Shown here: positions 33,965-45,549 of the stretch, piece by piece
How positions within the stretch are numbered: the stretch's first letter is position 1
Layout of the letters: the number at the start of each line of letters is the position of its first letter
Position numbers and translations under genes: made by a program
The notes under the pieces: model-generated
Databases searched by the model: none
Told to the model about the DNA's origin: nothing
What the model saw: the letters and a program-made list of their open reading frames with translations, nothing else
Assembly (NCBI GenBank): GCA_034231615.1
Contig: CM067298.1
Location: forward strand, 53,782,883-53,846,882
Source of the DNA: Meghimatium bilineatum
Lineage: Eukaryota > Mollusca > Gastropoda > Stylommatophora > Philomycidae
Length of the DNA stretch: 64,000 nucleotides
Direction of reading: 5' to 3'

Positions 33965-34790
33965 ATACTGTTCAATAAAAGGAAACGCAACATTATTTCA
34001 AGCGCGTACCAACATTTTATTTTACAGAATTAATATTTAAACCTTGTCATGAAGAAACTTTCAGACTTTAAACCAAACTCGTATCCAGCCATTCATAATG
34101 GTCTATTGACGTTGCTGGTTCGCCTACTGCAATCGGCTCTGGCGATGCCGGCCCATAATAACAAGGCATCTGGAGGGACTTCTGGCCCAAAGACTTGAGT
34201 AGTGAGCTGTTCCTGACCGTTTTATATGTCATTAGACAAGCTACTGGCATTGACTTGAATGTGGAGGCAGCAGACGCAAATCGATTCCTGAGTGACACAG
34301 CCGTATTAAGCGGTCTTCAGCAAGAGTAGTAACTATTGGCCTTTCACTGCGCAGCCGGTACGCACTCAACCAGTGTTTAATCGTCTTTAAAGGCGACTAA
34401 TAGTTGTTCTAACCACAATAAATTGTCTGACCACTACAGTTCATTATTGTACAGTATGTAAGCGCCCAATGATGATGAATTGTGATTTGTAGTCAGAGAA
34501 CCATACTTCAGCATACAATTATTTTCAACTGAATTTATTCGAGTACCGGCAATCTTTTACAGGCATTCAATAATATGGCCAGAGAGTTTTCTGTTCAGTA
34601 AGTTTCACAGGGTTCTCATGAACCTGTCACGAGTTATTGCCAACAATGTTTTCTCACCTCGTGAATCGTGAGGTGAGTACAATTTGGGTAACCACGAGAA
34701 GTTAATGACCAGATTAACACAGTCGATAGTTTGAATAATGCCCAATCAGTTAATATCTTTTATAAAAGTTACTCAAAAAAGAAGTTTCAA
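33965..34790 (-). mobile_element. Tc1/mariner-like transposon relic (minus strand)
   Basis: The minus-strand 5' part (34790-34560) matches the 11.7-12.0 kb relic, including ACTCGTGACAGGTTCATG. Coding remnants read TTISRL and SLRNRFASAASTFKS, then CLMTYKTVRN, the helix-turn-helix part of a Tc1-like transposase. The end near 33965-33995 reads GTTGCGTTTCCTTTTATTGA on the minus strand, the type of terminus often seen in this superfamily. Stops and shifts are frequent. Full terminal inverted repeats were not established. Confidence 0.65.
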
Positions 34791-34794
34791 AAAG

Positions 34795-36000
34795 AAAAAC
34801 AGTAATGACGCTATTCTTGAATAATTATATTTATGTTTCGTATATAAAGACCATATCAATATTCAAAGCACTCTGCTGCATGTTGCATTGCATTCCTTAA
34901 ACATACTTTTTTTTTTAAATGCCAACATTGTTGATATAGATTGTTTGTAGAACTATCCAGCTCTTGAACACTACAAACATTATTCTATGTGTTTTTCACT
35001 GTTTGTGTCAACCAATTGAAACTGCGTCGTTTGTCTGTGATAAATATATATCAAACCTGAATATTCTCGGTTCTACTTTGTGTTTTTATTGCTCCAGTTC
35101 GAATTCAGATGTAGCAGATACGCAGTAGTACTGTTCATAAATCGATGGACGAATACTGAACATACAAATTATCTAGGTAAACACTACATCCAAAAAAGGA
35201 AGTTACGTTAATCTCGATGACCAGAAAACCACATACGATCAAATATTGTATTTCTATGTTAATGAAAGAAACGGCTCGTCCATATCGTACTATTTTCAAC
35301 ACGCAAAACATTACATTGTTCGACGTTTGTTCTGTATAAGCTTAGTGAGAAGAACTAGTAAATATGTACCTGTATAATGAATAATAACAATAGAAGTGTA
35401 TACTGTAAAGGATACTCAAACTCACTATTGTTGAGTTTTGAGAAGGCACTAATACACGCAATCGCATCGCCAGTACAATGTAGATGGTCAACGTTCGAAT
35501 CATCTAGCTCGAAGAGGTAGAATTTTTAGTCGAAATAACTCTGTCACTCCGCGCCGACATTTACTTCAATAACACTTTCTAATTAGATCACGTAGGGGGT
35601 TTCATTTATTTCGTGTACTATATTTTTATAATATAATCAATCGATCCAGTTTATGGATCTCATTCGAGCGAATTCAATAGACTTATTCTCCCCCAGTCTA
35701 CTAATTCCTTAGACATCCAGTCCAAATGCCAATATCACTGACAGCGTTCGTCGACTCTCTTCTTCAAGTTGACCTAGGTCTTCACTATCTTCTCTGTCAT
35801 CGTGGGTTATGTAAATAACCGTGTTTCAATAAGGTCTTGCAATTTCACATATTTTAGCAGCGGTAATGCTATGTTAAGTCATATATAATTAAATAATTAT
35901 AATGGAAATATGCTTTTACCATTATCCCCGTTGATTGAGTTTTAGATGAAACACTTGCCGTGTGTAGCTAGTCTCCTAGAGCGGAGCAAACAATATTGAC
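34795..36000. other. Unassigned DNA
   Basis: No gene or repeat was recognised. Confidence 0.4.
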
Positions 36001-36018
36001 ATTGTTTACCATTCATGT

Positions 36019-36200
36019 ATGGCGTACGAGGACAATATATGGATATGGGGTAGAGTTGGCAGTCACATCCCATATATGGTCAAAGTGACTCAGGGCCATG
36101 CTGAAGTCGGATGTGCCAGACCGAACGGCGCAGATATCGCATCAATGCATGCTGTAAACTATTACAAACTCGTTCCATTCTCCGGACTACATTCTGCTAA
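36019..36200 (+). mobile_element. Possible RNase H LINE scrap
   Basis: The frame contains GHAEVGCARPNGADIAS, which resembles the RNase H block GHAGVRGNERADRLAS. The rest is not recognisable. Confidence 0.4.
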
Positions 36201-36284
36201 TATGTATGAGTTTGATAACGAAAGCGCAACAAGAAGAAGATGAAGCACTAAAAGTATTACGTAGTAGGTGTGTTTATTATGCTC

Positions 36285-36500
36285 TTCTCACTTCAGTCTT
36301 GATCCTATGTAATCAGAACTCCACTTCAACAAATCACTCAGGGTATACCGGCTGATGGTTCCGGTTCTATGTTAGTTCAGTATTCTTTTTGAATTATTTT
36401 GTATGGTTCGCCACAAACCACACATATTTTCTCTACCAATTTGTGCATTTTGGATGTTGACTCATGCGGATGTATTTCAAAATTATCAGATCATGCAGAC
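36285..36500 (-). mobile_element. RNase H LINE 3' tail (minus strand)
   Basis: On the minus strand, ACATAGAACCGGAACCATCA and the following TACCCTGAGTGAT match the tail of the 50.4-51.0 kb element, as does the 3' tail at 21.3-21.5 kb. Its upstream part is included in the duplicated block that follows. Confidence 0.65.
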
Positions 36501-37150
36501 TGGCGAGTAGCATTGAGTATATATAAAGTCCATAGGGCAATAACCATTTACATTGGCGAGGCTAGCTAACACTAAAAATTACACAAACACAATAACGAAT
36601 AATTGATCCAATCAGTAAAAAAGTTGACAGGTATTTTCTTCAACAATATCGCTGATATTCCATGAATAACAAGATACACTTAGTTTAATGCATGATTACC
36701 AATGTTCACCAGTTATCCTGTGTATTTATTTCTATAAAGTTCACATTCGAAAATTAAGACTCATATTACTAAGTTAAAGCAAACAAGATCATCATCCGAA
36801 GTGTAACATCAGCCAGTACCGCATATTTTTCTTTAGGAAATCACAAGCTAACATTTATTTGGTTCATCAATATTTTTCACACTTAAGTTATTTCTCTATG
36901 AGATAAATTCAAGTTGAGCGGCCGTCCCATCTATATTGAAAGTCGTCTCATTGAGGAAGTCAAAACTTAAAAATGCGTGGTTGACCATGGAAAAGTCCCA
37001 TTAAAATCAAATCATTTTTAATATGAAAATCGAATCAACAGTATCTATTAAATCTGATAAGAACTTTCATACGAGCCTCTTTCTTATATAGATTTACCTG
37101 TTTCTCTACTACAGAGTGCAAGGTAGGAATACGCATACATATACTAAAAG
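36383..37150 (+). repeat. ~770-bp duplicated block, copy A
   Basis: Bases 36383-37150 are nearly identical to 37938-38714, with scattered substitutions and a few indels such as an extra GGGAAA in copy B near 38180. Copy A continues leftward into the LINE tail at 36285, whereas copy B begins abruptly, so A is more likely the source. Confidence 0.88.
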
Positions 37151-37558
37151 TAATAAAAAGGTCAGCTAAGAAACAGGTCAGTTTAGTCTTCAGGAATCTG
37201 TTCATGGGTATATTTCTAAAACCGTATATCATTTTCACCCATGTCCCAGTTTCGTGTTCTCAAGGCAAACTGTCACACAACATTCTCATACTTTGTGGCC
37301 CTCTAATTGATTTTCCAATGTATCTTTATTTCCTAAATGATTTCCCAGTCATCACAATACTCATACATTGTAACAATATGCATACGGTGTGAGCGTCATA
37401 GTCATTCTTACACTGCGAGAACTATTTAACTGTTGAGTATAATCACTTAATATGTGCGCATGTGGTTGCGTCTGTGTGTCTCACCAATGGCTCACTATAC
37501 AAACCAACCATGCAACAGAAAACCTTAGTAGATGACAAGCCTTTATATTGAGGTTATT

Positions 37559-37894
37559 TTCTTATAGAATCTTCATGGCACGTCATCTATACTATCCCGT
37601 AGTCGTAACCTTCGATAACAGTTACCAGGTTGTTCTGACAGGTCGGCGTTGTGCTTGAATTAGTTACGGGCATGGAGTAGGTGGCAGGAACAACAAAGAA
37701 ACCTGTCGGAAGGGACAGAGGTGTGCCCTGATTTCGACGTCTGTTTCGGCGGCATTGGACTCGAAACACCATCGAGTCGAATGGCTGCTGGAACAGAGGG
37801 CGGTGCATTATGGGAATGCCCCACGTGCTGTGAGACCAGTTTTCTAATCAAGAATCAAGAAGAATCAACTAATAATCAGAATTATTAGCAATGG
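37559..37894 (+). repeat. 336-bp interspersed element, copy 2
   Basis: Same length and ends as 27275-27610, with a small number of substitutions. Its right end touches the left member of the 46-bp direct repeat pair at 37895. Confidence 0.82.
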
Positions 37895-37940
37895 AAATCA
37901 TTTACAAAATATCTTATCTTTGCGATGACGTTTTATGTTC
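37895..37940. repeat. 46-bp direct repeat, left
   Basis: Starts AAATCATTTACA and ends TTTTATGTTC. It matches 39208-39253 with one mismatch and bounds a 1,267-bp segment that contains block copy B. Confidence 0.88.
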
Positions 37941-38714
37941 TTTTTGAATTATTTTGTATGGTTCGCCACAAACCACACATATTTTCTCTACCAATTTGTG
38001 CATTTTGGATGTTGACTCATGCGGATGTATTTCAAAATTATCTGATCATGCAGACTGGCGAGGAGCATTGAGTATATATAAAGTCCATAGGGCAATAACC
38101 ATTTACACTGTCGAGGCTAGCTAACACTAAAAATTACACAAACACAATAACGAATAATTGATCCAATCAGTAAAAAAGGGAAAGTTGACAGGTATTTTCT
38201 TCAACAATATCGCTGATATTCCATGAATAACAAGATACACTTAGTTTAATGCATGATTACAAATGTTCACCAGTTATCCTGTGTATTTATTTCTATAAAG
38301 TTCACATTCGAAAATTAAGACTCATATTACTAAGTTAAAGCAAACAAGATCATCATCCGAAGTGTAACATCAGCCAGTGCCGCATATTTTTCTTTAGCAA
38401 ATCACAAGCTAACATTTTTTTGGTTCATCAATATTTTTCACACTTAAGTTATTTTTCTATGAGATAAATTCACGTTGAGCGGCCGTCCCATCTATATTGA
38501 AAGTCGTCTCATTGAAGAAGTCAAAACTTAAAAATGCGTGGTTGACCATGGAAAAGTCACATTAAAATCAAATCATTTTTAATATGAAAATCGAATCAAC
38601 AGTATCTATTAAATCTGATAAGAACTTTCATACGAGCCTCTTTCTTATATAGATTTACCTGTTTCTCTACTACAGAGTGCAAGGTAGGAATACGCATACA
38701 TATACTACTAAAAG
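37938..38714 (+). repeat. ~770-bp duplicated block, copy B
   Basis: Second copy of 36383-37150. It lies immediately after the left 46-bp repeat and is followed by unique DNA to 39207. It shares three bases (TTC) with that repeat. Confidence 0.88.
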
Positions 38715-39207
38715 CCATAATATGCGCTGCCAGGGTAGACCTAACAGAACACATAATCTCATCACTGACTGCCGCCAAGATATACTATTTTTAGAATTTA
38801 ATCTAAATTGAAGAAACTATTTAAACAAACTGACGTACCATGAGAATAACAACCGAACGACGGCAGAAAGATAGTATGCTCTATCGACATTCTTACCAAC
38901 ACCACAAAGTCGAGTTTATACATTGTATATTTATAAACGTTGCGTAAACTTGATGATCATGTTAATGGTCAGCTCTGTCGAACCACGGGAGAATTTATAA
39001 GAATTTCGACAAGCGTCCTTCCATTTTAGTCAAATTTGGACAAACTATAACGATGTCAATTTTCGTCCGATTACGTGATGTAACCGATGATCATATAACG
39101 AAAAAGTGTTGCGGGTCGTATTCATATTATTTATTTATATATATATATATACTTTTTCTTATGCTGTTCTTTTGTAATCCAATTTCTCGATGAAGGCTCC
39201 ACTTCAG
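38715..39207. other. Unassigned DNA inside the 46-bp repeat pair
   Basis: Unique within the window as far as I can see. Contains a short (TA)n near 39137-39150. Confidence 0.45.
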
Positions 39208-39253
39208 AAATCATTTACACAATATCTTATCTTTGCGATGACGTTTTATGTTC
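39208..39253. repeat. 46-bp direct repeat, right
   Basis: Partner of 37895-37940, with one substitution in the ACACAA/ACAAAA region. Confidence 0.88.
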
Positions 39254-39995
39254 AATTTATTGAGTTTTTCCGTGATATCAACGAAGAAAGTGTATTATGA
39301 AGCATAACTAATCTTCAAGAACATTGACCAAGTGTATGTTAATGTTCTTTCAAAATAAAAGGCTGTATTGTTATGTACTAGTTCAATGAACCTCTGCAAA
39401 CATGTGCCCTTAACTTTCAAATGTACCTCGATTTTAGTCAGTGTCAAAACTTAGTGCTGGAGATTTTTAGACCACAGTTAATGCTCATGATAAAATGTTG
39501 ATACATACATATAACTAAATAATACAAACCATATAATCTACTAAAACGGTTTTCTTACGTAAGCTGTATTTCATTAAAATAAGGTTTTACAATTATCCAA
39601 CTATAGTGGAGGACGCAGTTCTGGTAATCCGCGATCTCTGAATTTGTAAATATATTCTCGAGATCTACCTTTAGATAGAGATTGACTTTTTGTCGACCCT
39701 GTTTTAAATGTTTAGAATGTAACACACCAGATGTTGTATAACTGGTTTACTTGCCACGTTGTCGCCTATATCAGATGATAGGAGCAATTTTATATTTCCT
39801 TCATACCACTTTATCCCTTTCACTCCACATGAATTAAGACAAAGACGTCATTAGGCCGATCAACATCAGGATTGCCACAGAATTAGCCGAATTCAAACAT
39901 TCGCTTTGCACAATGCGCTAAAATAAAATATCACTATACTTTTAAAAAAGTCAATATAACTTCAATTCTACATCTTTTTCTTCTTCCGTTAATTG
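39254..39995. other. Unassigned DNA
   Basis: No feature was recognised. Confidence 0.4.
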
Positions 39996-39998
39996 TTA

Positions 39999-40495
39999 AA
40001 ACTCCAGTTCAATATTGGTCATGAATAAATCGGTGTGTTAAACACGCAGTTCGTTATTTGTCATGAGTACAGCGGTGTGTTAAATACCAAGTTTGATATT
40101 GGTCATGAACATAGCGGACTATTAAACACCCAGTTTGTTATTTGTCATGAGTAGAGAGGTGTGTTAAACACCCAGTTTGTTATTTGTCATGTGTACAGAG
40201 GTGTGTTAAACACCCAGTTTGTTATTTGTCATGAGTACAGAGGTGTGTTAAACACCCAGTTTGTTATTTGTCATGAGTACAGAGGTGTGTTAAACACCCA
40301 GTTTGTTATTTGTCATGAGTACAGAGGTGTGTTAAACACCCAGTTTGTTATTTGTCATGAGTACAGAGGTGTGTTAAACACCCAGTTTGTTATTTGTCAT
40401 GAGTACAGAGGTGTGTTAAACACCCAGTTTGTTATTTGTCATGTGTACAGAGGTGTGTTAAACGTTCATTTAGATATTGGTCATGAATAGTGAGG
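39999..40495. repeat. 42-bp minisatellite
   Basis: About twelve units of 42 bp start at 39999 and recur every 42 bp to 40461. The core is AACACCCAGTTTGTTATTTG. Six or seven central units are almost identical and the outer ones are diverged. Because 42 is a multiple of three, the plus frame at 40161-40490 stays open and repeats a 14-residue unit. I do not regard this as a gene. Confidence 0.93.
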
Positions 40496-40499
40496 TTTT

Positions 40500-40900
40500 A
40501 TTTAGGTCACCTAGGTTCCCCAAATCTCCTTTTTGTAAAAAAAAATGATGTTTTTTCCTTCTTCAGAAACTTTAAAGATGGCACAGCTTACACTGCCTAC
40601 CCTAACGTCTAGCTACTGCTTCTCATATATATTCACCAAACTTATTTCCTATAGCAACATAGCCATATTCCATTTCAATGTATTATTTTGTAACACAAAG
40701 GTCCTAGACAATTTTTCAAGCACTCTAATTTTGTGAATTCGTCATAATCTTTCTTCTTGCATTGATTCTGGGTATGGAAACCTTTTAGAAGCGATCCAAA
40801 AAATATGTAATCCTTTTCTACGGAATGTATCCTTTAAATTATTCTTATAGTGCATTATTCATAACTCTGGGAAATAACGTAATGCAATAGTATAATTCTC
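40500..40900. other. Unassigned DNA
   Basis: No feature was recognised. A 63-codon frame at 40545 has no motif. Confidence 0.4.
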
Positions 40901-40903
40901 TAG

Positions 40904-41093
40904 ATGAACGAAGAGAACGTTTCACCATCGGTATCAGAAACAATGAAGACCTAAAGAAAATTGCAATGAAAAGATAGACATGGAGATATATGGCATCCAT
41001 GAACGAAAAGAACGTTTCACCATCAGTATCAGAAACAATGAAGACCTAAAGAAACTTGCAATGACAAGAGAGACATGGAAATGTATGACAGAT
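40904..41093. repeat. 95-bp tandem duplication
   Basis: Two adjacent units of about 95 bp (40904-40998 and 40999-41093) share ATGAACGAA and ACGTTTCACCATC. One frame reads RFTI.IRNNEDLKK in both, vaguely like a LINE tail. Confidence 0.75.
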
Positions 41094-41094
41094 A

Positions 41095-42565
41095 GATGAT
41101 GTATCTAGATACGTTTCTGCAGTGTTCATCTATGTTCATGCGATCTTATTCGTACACTGTTTTGGGAATTATATATAGCTGTAATTTTGTATCACATATT
41201 CGTAATTCTACGGACTTGTACTTGTAGGTTGTATGACAACTCTGCACTGAAGCTTTACTGCCATATGAGACGTGTGGTCAAAACTGGCTCATTGAAGTTT
41301 TACGCCACATGAGATATGTGATCAAAAATAGTACAAAATAAATAACCCCAAAAGCAGTTGCATGTTATCATGCTTCCATATATCTGTATTGTATTAGAAA
41401 TGGTTGCAGTCTTTCGTGTTATCGAAAATCTACATTTTAATTCGTGGTATCTGTCTTCCACATACAGACATAGGAACTTATTGTGAGCATGTTCATTCTT
41501 CTAAACAAACTGTTCTACCCCTACCGCTGCAAGGCACAAAGAGATATACAGCGTCAAGAAAGAAGAAGACATGTATCACTGACAACTGAAGTTTGCGTGA
41601 GGATTCGGCTTCTTATTTGTTGATTCTCAAATGTATGCAAAATTAGTATAATATAGTCAATAGAACAGTTGCTGTTTAAATTTTAGTTACATATGTGCGC
41701 CATTGACTTACCATATCGATATTTAGCATGGCCTATGGGTCAATTACTTCCACATTCATCGGCATCGCTGAGGATAGAATTCGCAGAGTCCCGTGTTCCG
41801 ATGCATCCAATGAGGTACCCCTACGACCCTGAAGGGTTACGAGTGTATTTATTGATTGATTGATGGGTCAATTTATCCTTGTATAAGATTAGACAGTCAA
41901 TCCATCACGCAAAAAATCTTTAGTCGACTCTTGCAACATACCTAGCATTCTTGTCATTTAATATCGTCAGTCTTTGCTTCCATTTACGGCACTGACAACA
42001 CACGAAAGCTCAAGGAAAACGACACATTAGGTGTAAGAAAACGGAGCACCATCGCTCCTAGCTCATGAAGATCGAAACAAGAACCACATAAGCACGCTAG
42101 CTCACTCTTAAAAGAAAACGGAGATAACGCAATGTTTATAACGACAACGTCGAGCTGCACGAGGAATAAAGTGTTACCAGACCCCCACATTTGTCTGTTA
42201 CGAACATCAAGCAACCAGCAGTGTGGTCAGCATAGGGCGGGACAAAGATAGAACTACTTTCTCAAATGTTATCTGGTTTCGATTTCCTGTTGCTTTGGCA
42301 AGTTGGCGGTTATTTGTGATACAAAAATGGTTTGTTCCTAAAACGAGGTAAAACTACTACAACAAGAAGAGGAGATATTAAACATGAATTACCACATCTC
42401 CCAGGTTATTCCAAGTCACATTCTGTTTGTCACACGCAATACTGCAAGTTTGCTGTTAGAGTGTTGTAAGAAGGTGGCACTTGTGGATGTGTAATAATGG
42501 CCGCACGGCTTTGGTGTCACACGTCATGTACAGGCTGAGCTTGTTTTTTAAATTCACCATCGAAA
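41095..42565. other. Unassigned DNA
   Basis: No gene was recognised. A short (ATTG)n tract lies near 41851-41864. Confidence 0.4.
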
Positions 42566-42574
42566 GAAACAAAT

Positions 42575-42658
42575 CTAGTGTCTACCGGGAGTTGAATTCT
42601 GTACCTTAAAGATGGTGACAGCAACCCCATAACAACTCAACCATGCGCCACACACAAT
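42575..42658 (-). repeat. tRNA-like SINE head
   Basis: The minus strand has an A-box-like TGGCGCATGGTTGAG near 42652-42638 and a B-box-like AATTCAACTCCCGG near 42595-42582. The spacing suits a tRNA-derived SINE. No matching body was identified. Confidence 0.45.
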
Positions 42659-42989
42659 GTAACTAATGACTGCATAATCTATTATAGTGACGCTACTATT
42701 TCATTTTCTGAACGCATATTATCATCATTAATTTATTTAGTCCGGACAAAAATAAAAATCCGGGATGTAATTTCTCACTTGATACGACCATTCCTCCAGT
42801 CGATTCAGCAGTAAATGAGTACATGACGCATGAGTTAGGGGAAGTAAGGACAGCAAGGAAGGGAATTGGCCAACCCACCTAATAGTGGCTGCGGCTTAGT
42901 ACATGAAGAGTTATCTTCATCCCTGACGGCAGTTTGTTGTTTCCAGGGACATAAATTTACCTTACGACAAACATGACATGTAAAATATC

Positions 42990-43275
42990 ATCATCCTCGG
43001 GGCCATGCCGGATGTCGTAGGCGGTCATGGCTCTCCACAGTTCTCTGTCCACAGTACTATGTATCAAAGTCGTTGTTGTTCCCTTGCCGTGCCAGGTTGT
43101 CAAACTAATATTCTCTCACGTTCTCGCCCTCTGTCTCTGTTGCCTTCAATATTGCCTGTTGTGAATATGTTCTCTAAACCTCCTTGTCTCATGAAGTGGC
43201 TAAAAAATGAAGATTGTATTTTTTCTTATATTGTTGATTAAGATCCGTTTCGCATTTCACTATTTCAACACCTCT
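42990..43275 (-). mobile_element. RTE-like LINE 3' end (minus strand)
   Basis: About 285 bp match the last part of the 5.7-9.0 kb LINE family: the minus strand carries the C-terminal tail and ends with GGCCCCGAGGATGATGATAT. Small deletions near 43106 and 43226 break the frame. It is heavily 5'-truncated. Confidence 0.82.
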
Positions 43276-43339
43276 TTTTACAATATAACACCACTACTAT
43301 TCTAAATAGTATCATACGTATCAGGTTTTAATTGTAAGC

Positions 43340-45546
43340 ATGAATGCTCCTGTTGTGAGGACGTTAACTATAAGATTAAAAAGGTGAAGAACTATCAGGA
43401 ATACGTATACCCCACATATAAATATATTAACACAGATTTACATAACCAGTTCAATTTAGCAATACGTAATAGATACAATGTCGTAGATAAAATATAAACC
43501 TTTAACAAACATTAGATGATGCTAAAAGATTATATACATGAAACGCCTGCAGAGTTCATACCACCTAAGAAACATCTAGGAGAGAAAGATTGGATGACAG
43601 AAGATATCTTAATTCATTTATGTGCTTATGTGTATCCCTTGTATTCCTATAATGATATCTTTCTATATCGCAGCATTTTGCAGTTAACCATTCGTATTTA
43701 GCTGTATTAAATTTACGTCTAATTTCTATGTTTATCTTGTTAAATCTGCATCGTCAGCAAGTTTACCTTCTTTTCTCTATCAACTTTAACACGTAGAAGG
43801 TAAATCCACAAGACTGAGTGCCTGATGTCAAAGCAAGGACATATAGTTGAGGACATATAAACTACGAAACTTTACAAAGATAGAAGAAATGAAACATAAA
43901 TACCACGACTCTAGTACACTAACTGCAGAGGATACAGAAATTATATAACACGTGAAATACAAAAAAAGCCTCCTGAAACAGATACTATTACACATGAAGA
44001 ATTAGGTCTAGGGGAGTACTTCATGTAAATATTCAACAAAAAATGAATGCTAAATCAGATGTATAACAGTGGTGATATTATATGTGATTTATTGTCATCA
44101 ATATTTAAAACCTTATCGAAGAAAGCTGGTGCATGAAAATTCGAGGACCACTAAACAATCAACCGTATGATTCAGATGACCATGATCCTACGTATAATTA
44201 TGAGACAAATACGAGAGAAATAAAAATCAAATATTTCAGTAGTGCAATGTGGATCCGGGGACAGAAAAGACACAGGAAATTTGCTATATATATAATACAA
44301 ACATTGACGTAGAATGAAATAGAAGTACACAATGAACTGTATTTGTGTTTGATAGCTTATAGTAAGATATTTGACACGGTGAAGAATTCAGAAGTGAAAA
44401 ACAAATTTAAAAAATATAAAAAACTCAATCTTGATTGGAATTATCTAAAGGTAGTAAAATATATGTATTGGAAACAAATAGCTGCGATGTAGGTTGGTAT
44501 GCATGTATGATAATTCTGGAGGATAGAAAGGGACGTGAGGCAAAGATGTTTAACGTTAACATATCTTGTAACCCTGTATAAAAAAAGTTGTTTTCAGAAA
44601 CAGAAATCATGCCAGGAATAGCAGTTGAGGGAAACAATTAGAACAATATGGGATATGCGTGTGAAGATACAGTTCTGATTGAAGGAAGCGAAAAAAAATC
44701 TCCAAGTCCAGTTAGACATGGTAGTGCAAGAAAGTGAAAACAATGGCCTCATTTTAAAGAAGAAGAACCCGGAAGTGATGATTGCTGCAAAGAAATATAC
44801 ACCGCCAAAATGCAGCAATAATATCAATGATGCAAATTTAAATCTAGTGGATAGAGTCAAGTATCGTGACATACTTTTAAAATCAGATGACAAGTGCCCA
44901 AATGAGATCACTATCAGGATTCATTCATTTTTCTTTTGCACTGAAGTTAGCGCATAGGGCAGAGGTCAGATCTCTCCAATTCTGTCTGTTCAAAGCTAGT
45001 CTGTGCAGTTCTTGAATAATATCAGGATAGCATATGAAAAATAAATATCTCCAAAAATTTGAAAAAATTATATGTAGTGAAAAAATTATATCAATGCAAA
45101 CGCGAGTTTGCGTGATAAGATGTTACATTAAGGCAACTCTTATTTATGGATGCGAAGCATGGACAGTAAACAAAAGTGTTTAATATGAGTTAAGCTACAA
45201 ATGATATGCGATTTTTAATAAGGAGTATGTCAATTTCATTGACAGCCAAGAAATCTAATGTAGTCCTCAGTGATGCCAGAGTAAGACTACAAATTGAAGC
45301 AACACTTACTAGTGGGCAATCAAGATGTTTAGGGCATGTGATGAGAAAATTACTACCTGAACATTTAGTAACCATAGGAAAGATCACGGAGAGAATATAA
45401 AGTGGAAGACAACGAGAGAAATATCTGGTTGGGGTTGTCATTAAAGCACAAAAAGAAGCCACAAACAGAACTTATTGACAACACAAGAGACAGAGAGTTG
45501 TGGAGAGGCATGATCGATTAGACCACTGGACATAACACTTTATTGA
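43340..45546 (+). mobile_element. Old degenerate RTE-like LINE
   Basis: Successive frames on the plus strand keep the order of the 5.3-9.0 kb LINE: NQFNLAIRNRYNVVDK (about 43450), WMTEDIL (about 43593), SKIFDTVKNSEVK (about 44365), YMYWKQIAAM (about 44464), GYACEDTVLI in place of YADDTVLI (about 44652), YGCEAWTVNK (about 45150), and RCLGHVMRK (about 45323). It ends near 45546 with a short TTGATTGA tail. Stops are everywhere and the catalytic motif is damaged. Stretches at about 43615-43860 and 44915-45035 do not fit and may be later insertions. Confidence 0.75.
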
Positions 45547-45549
45547 TTG

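Noticed and set aside
33154-40495. CRISPR-like arrays (63-bp and 42-bp repeats)
   Set aside because: The units are contiguous, with no unique spacers, and the DNA is eukaryotic in character. These are minisatellites.
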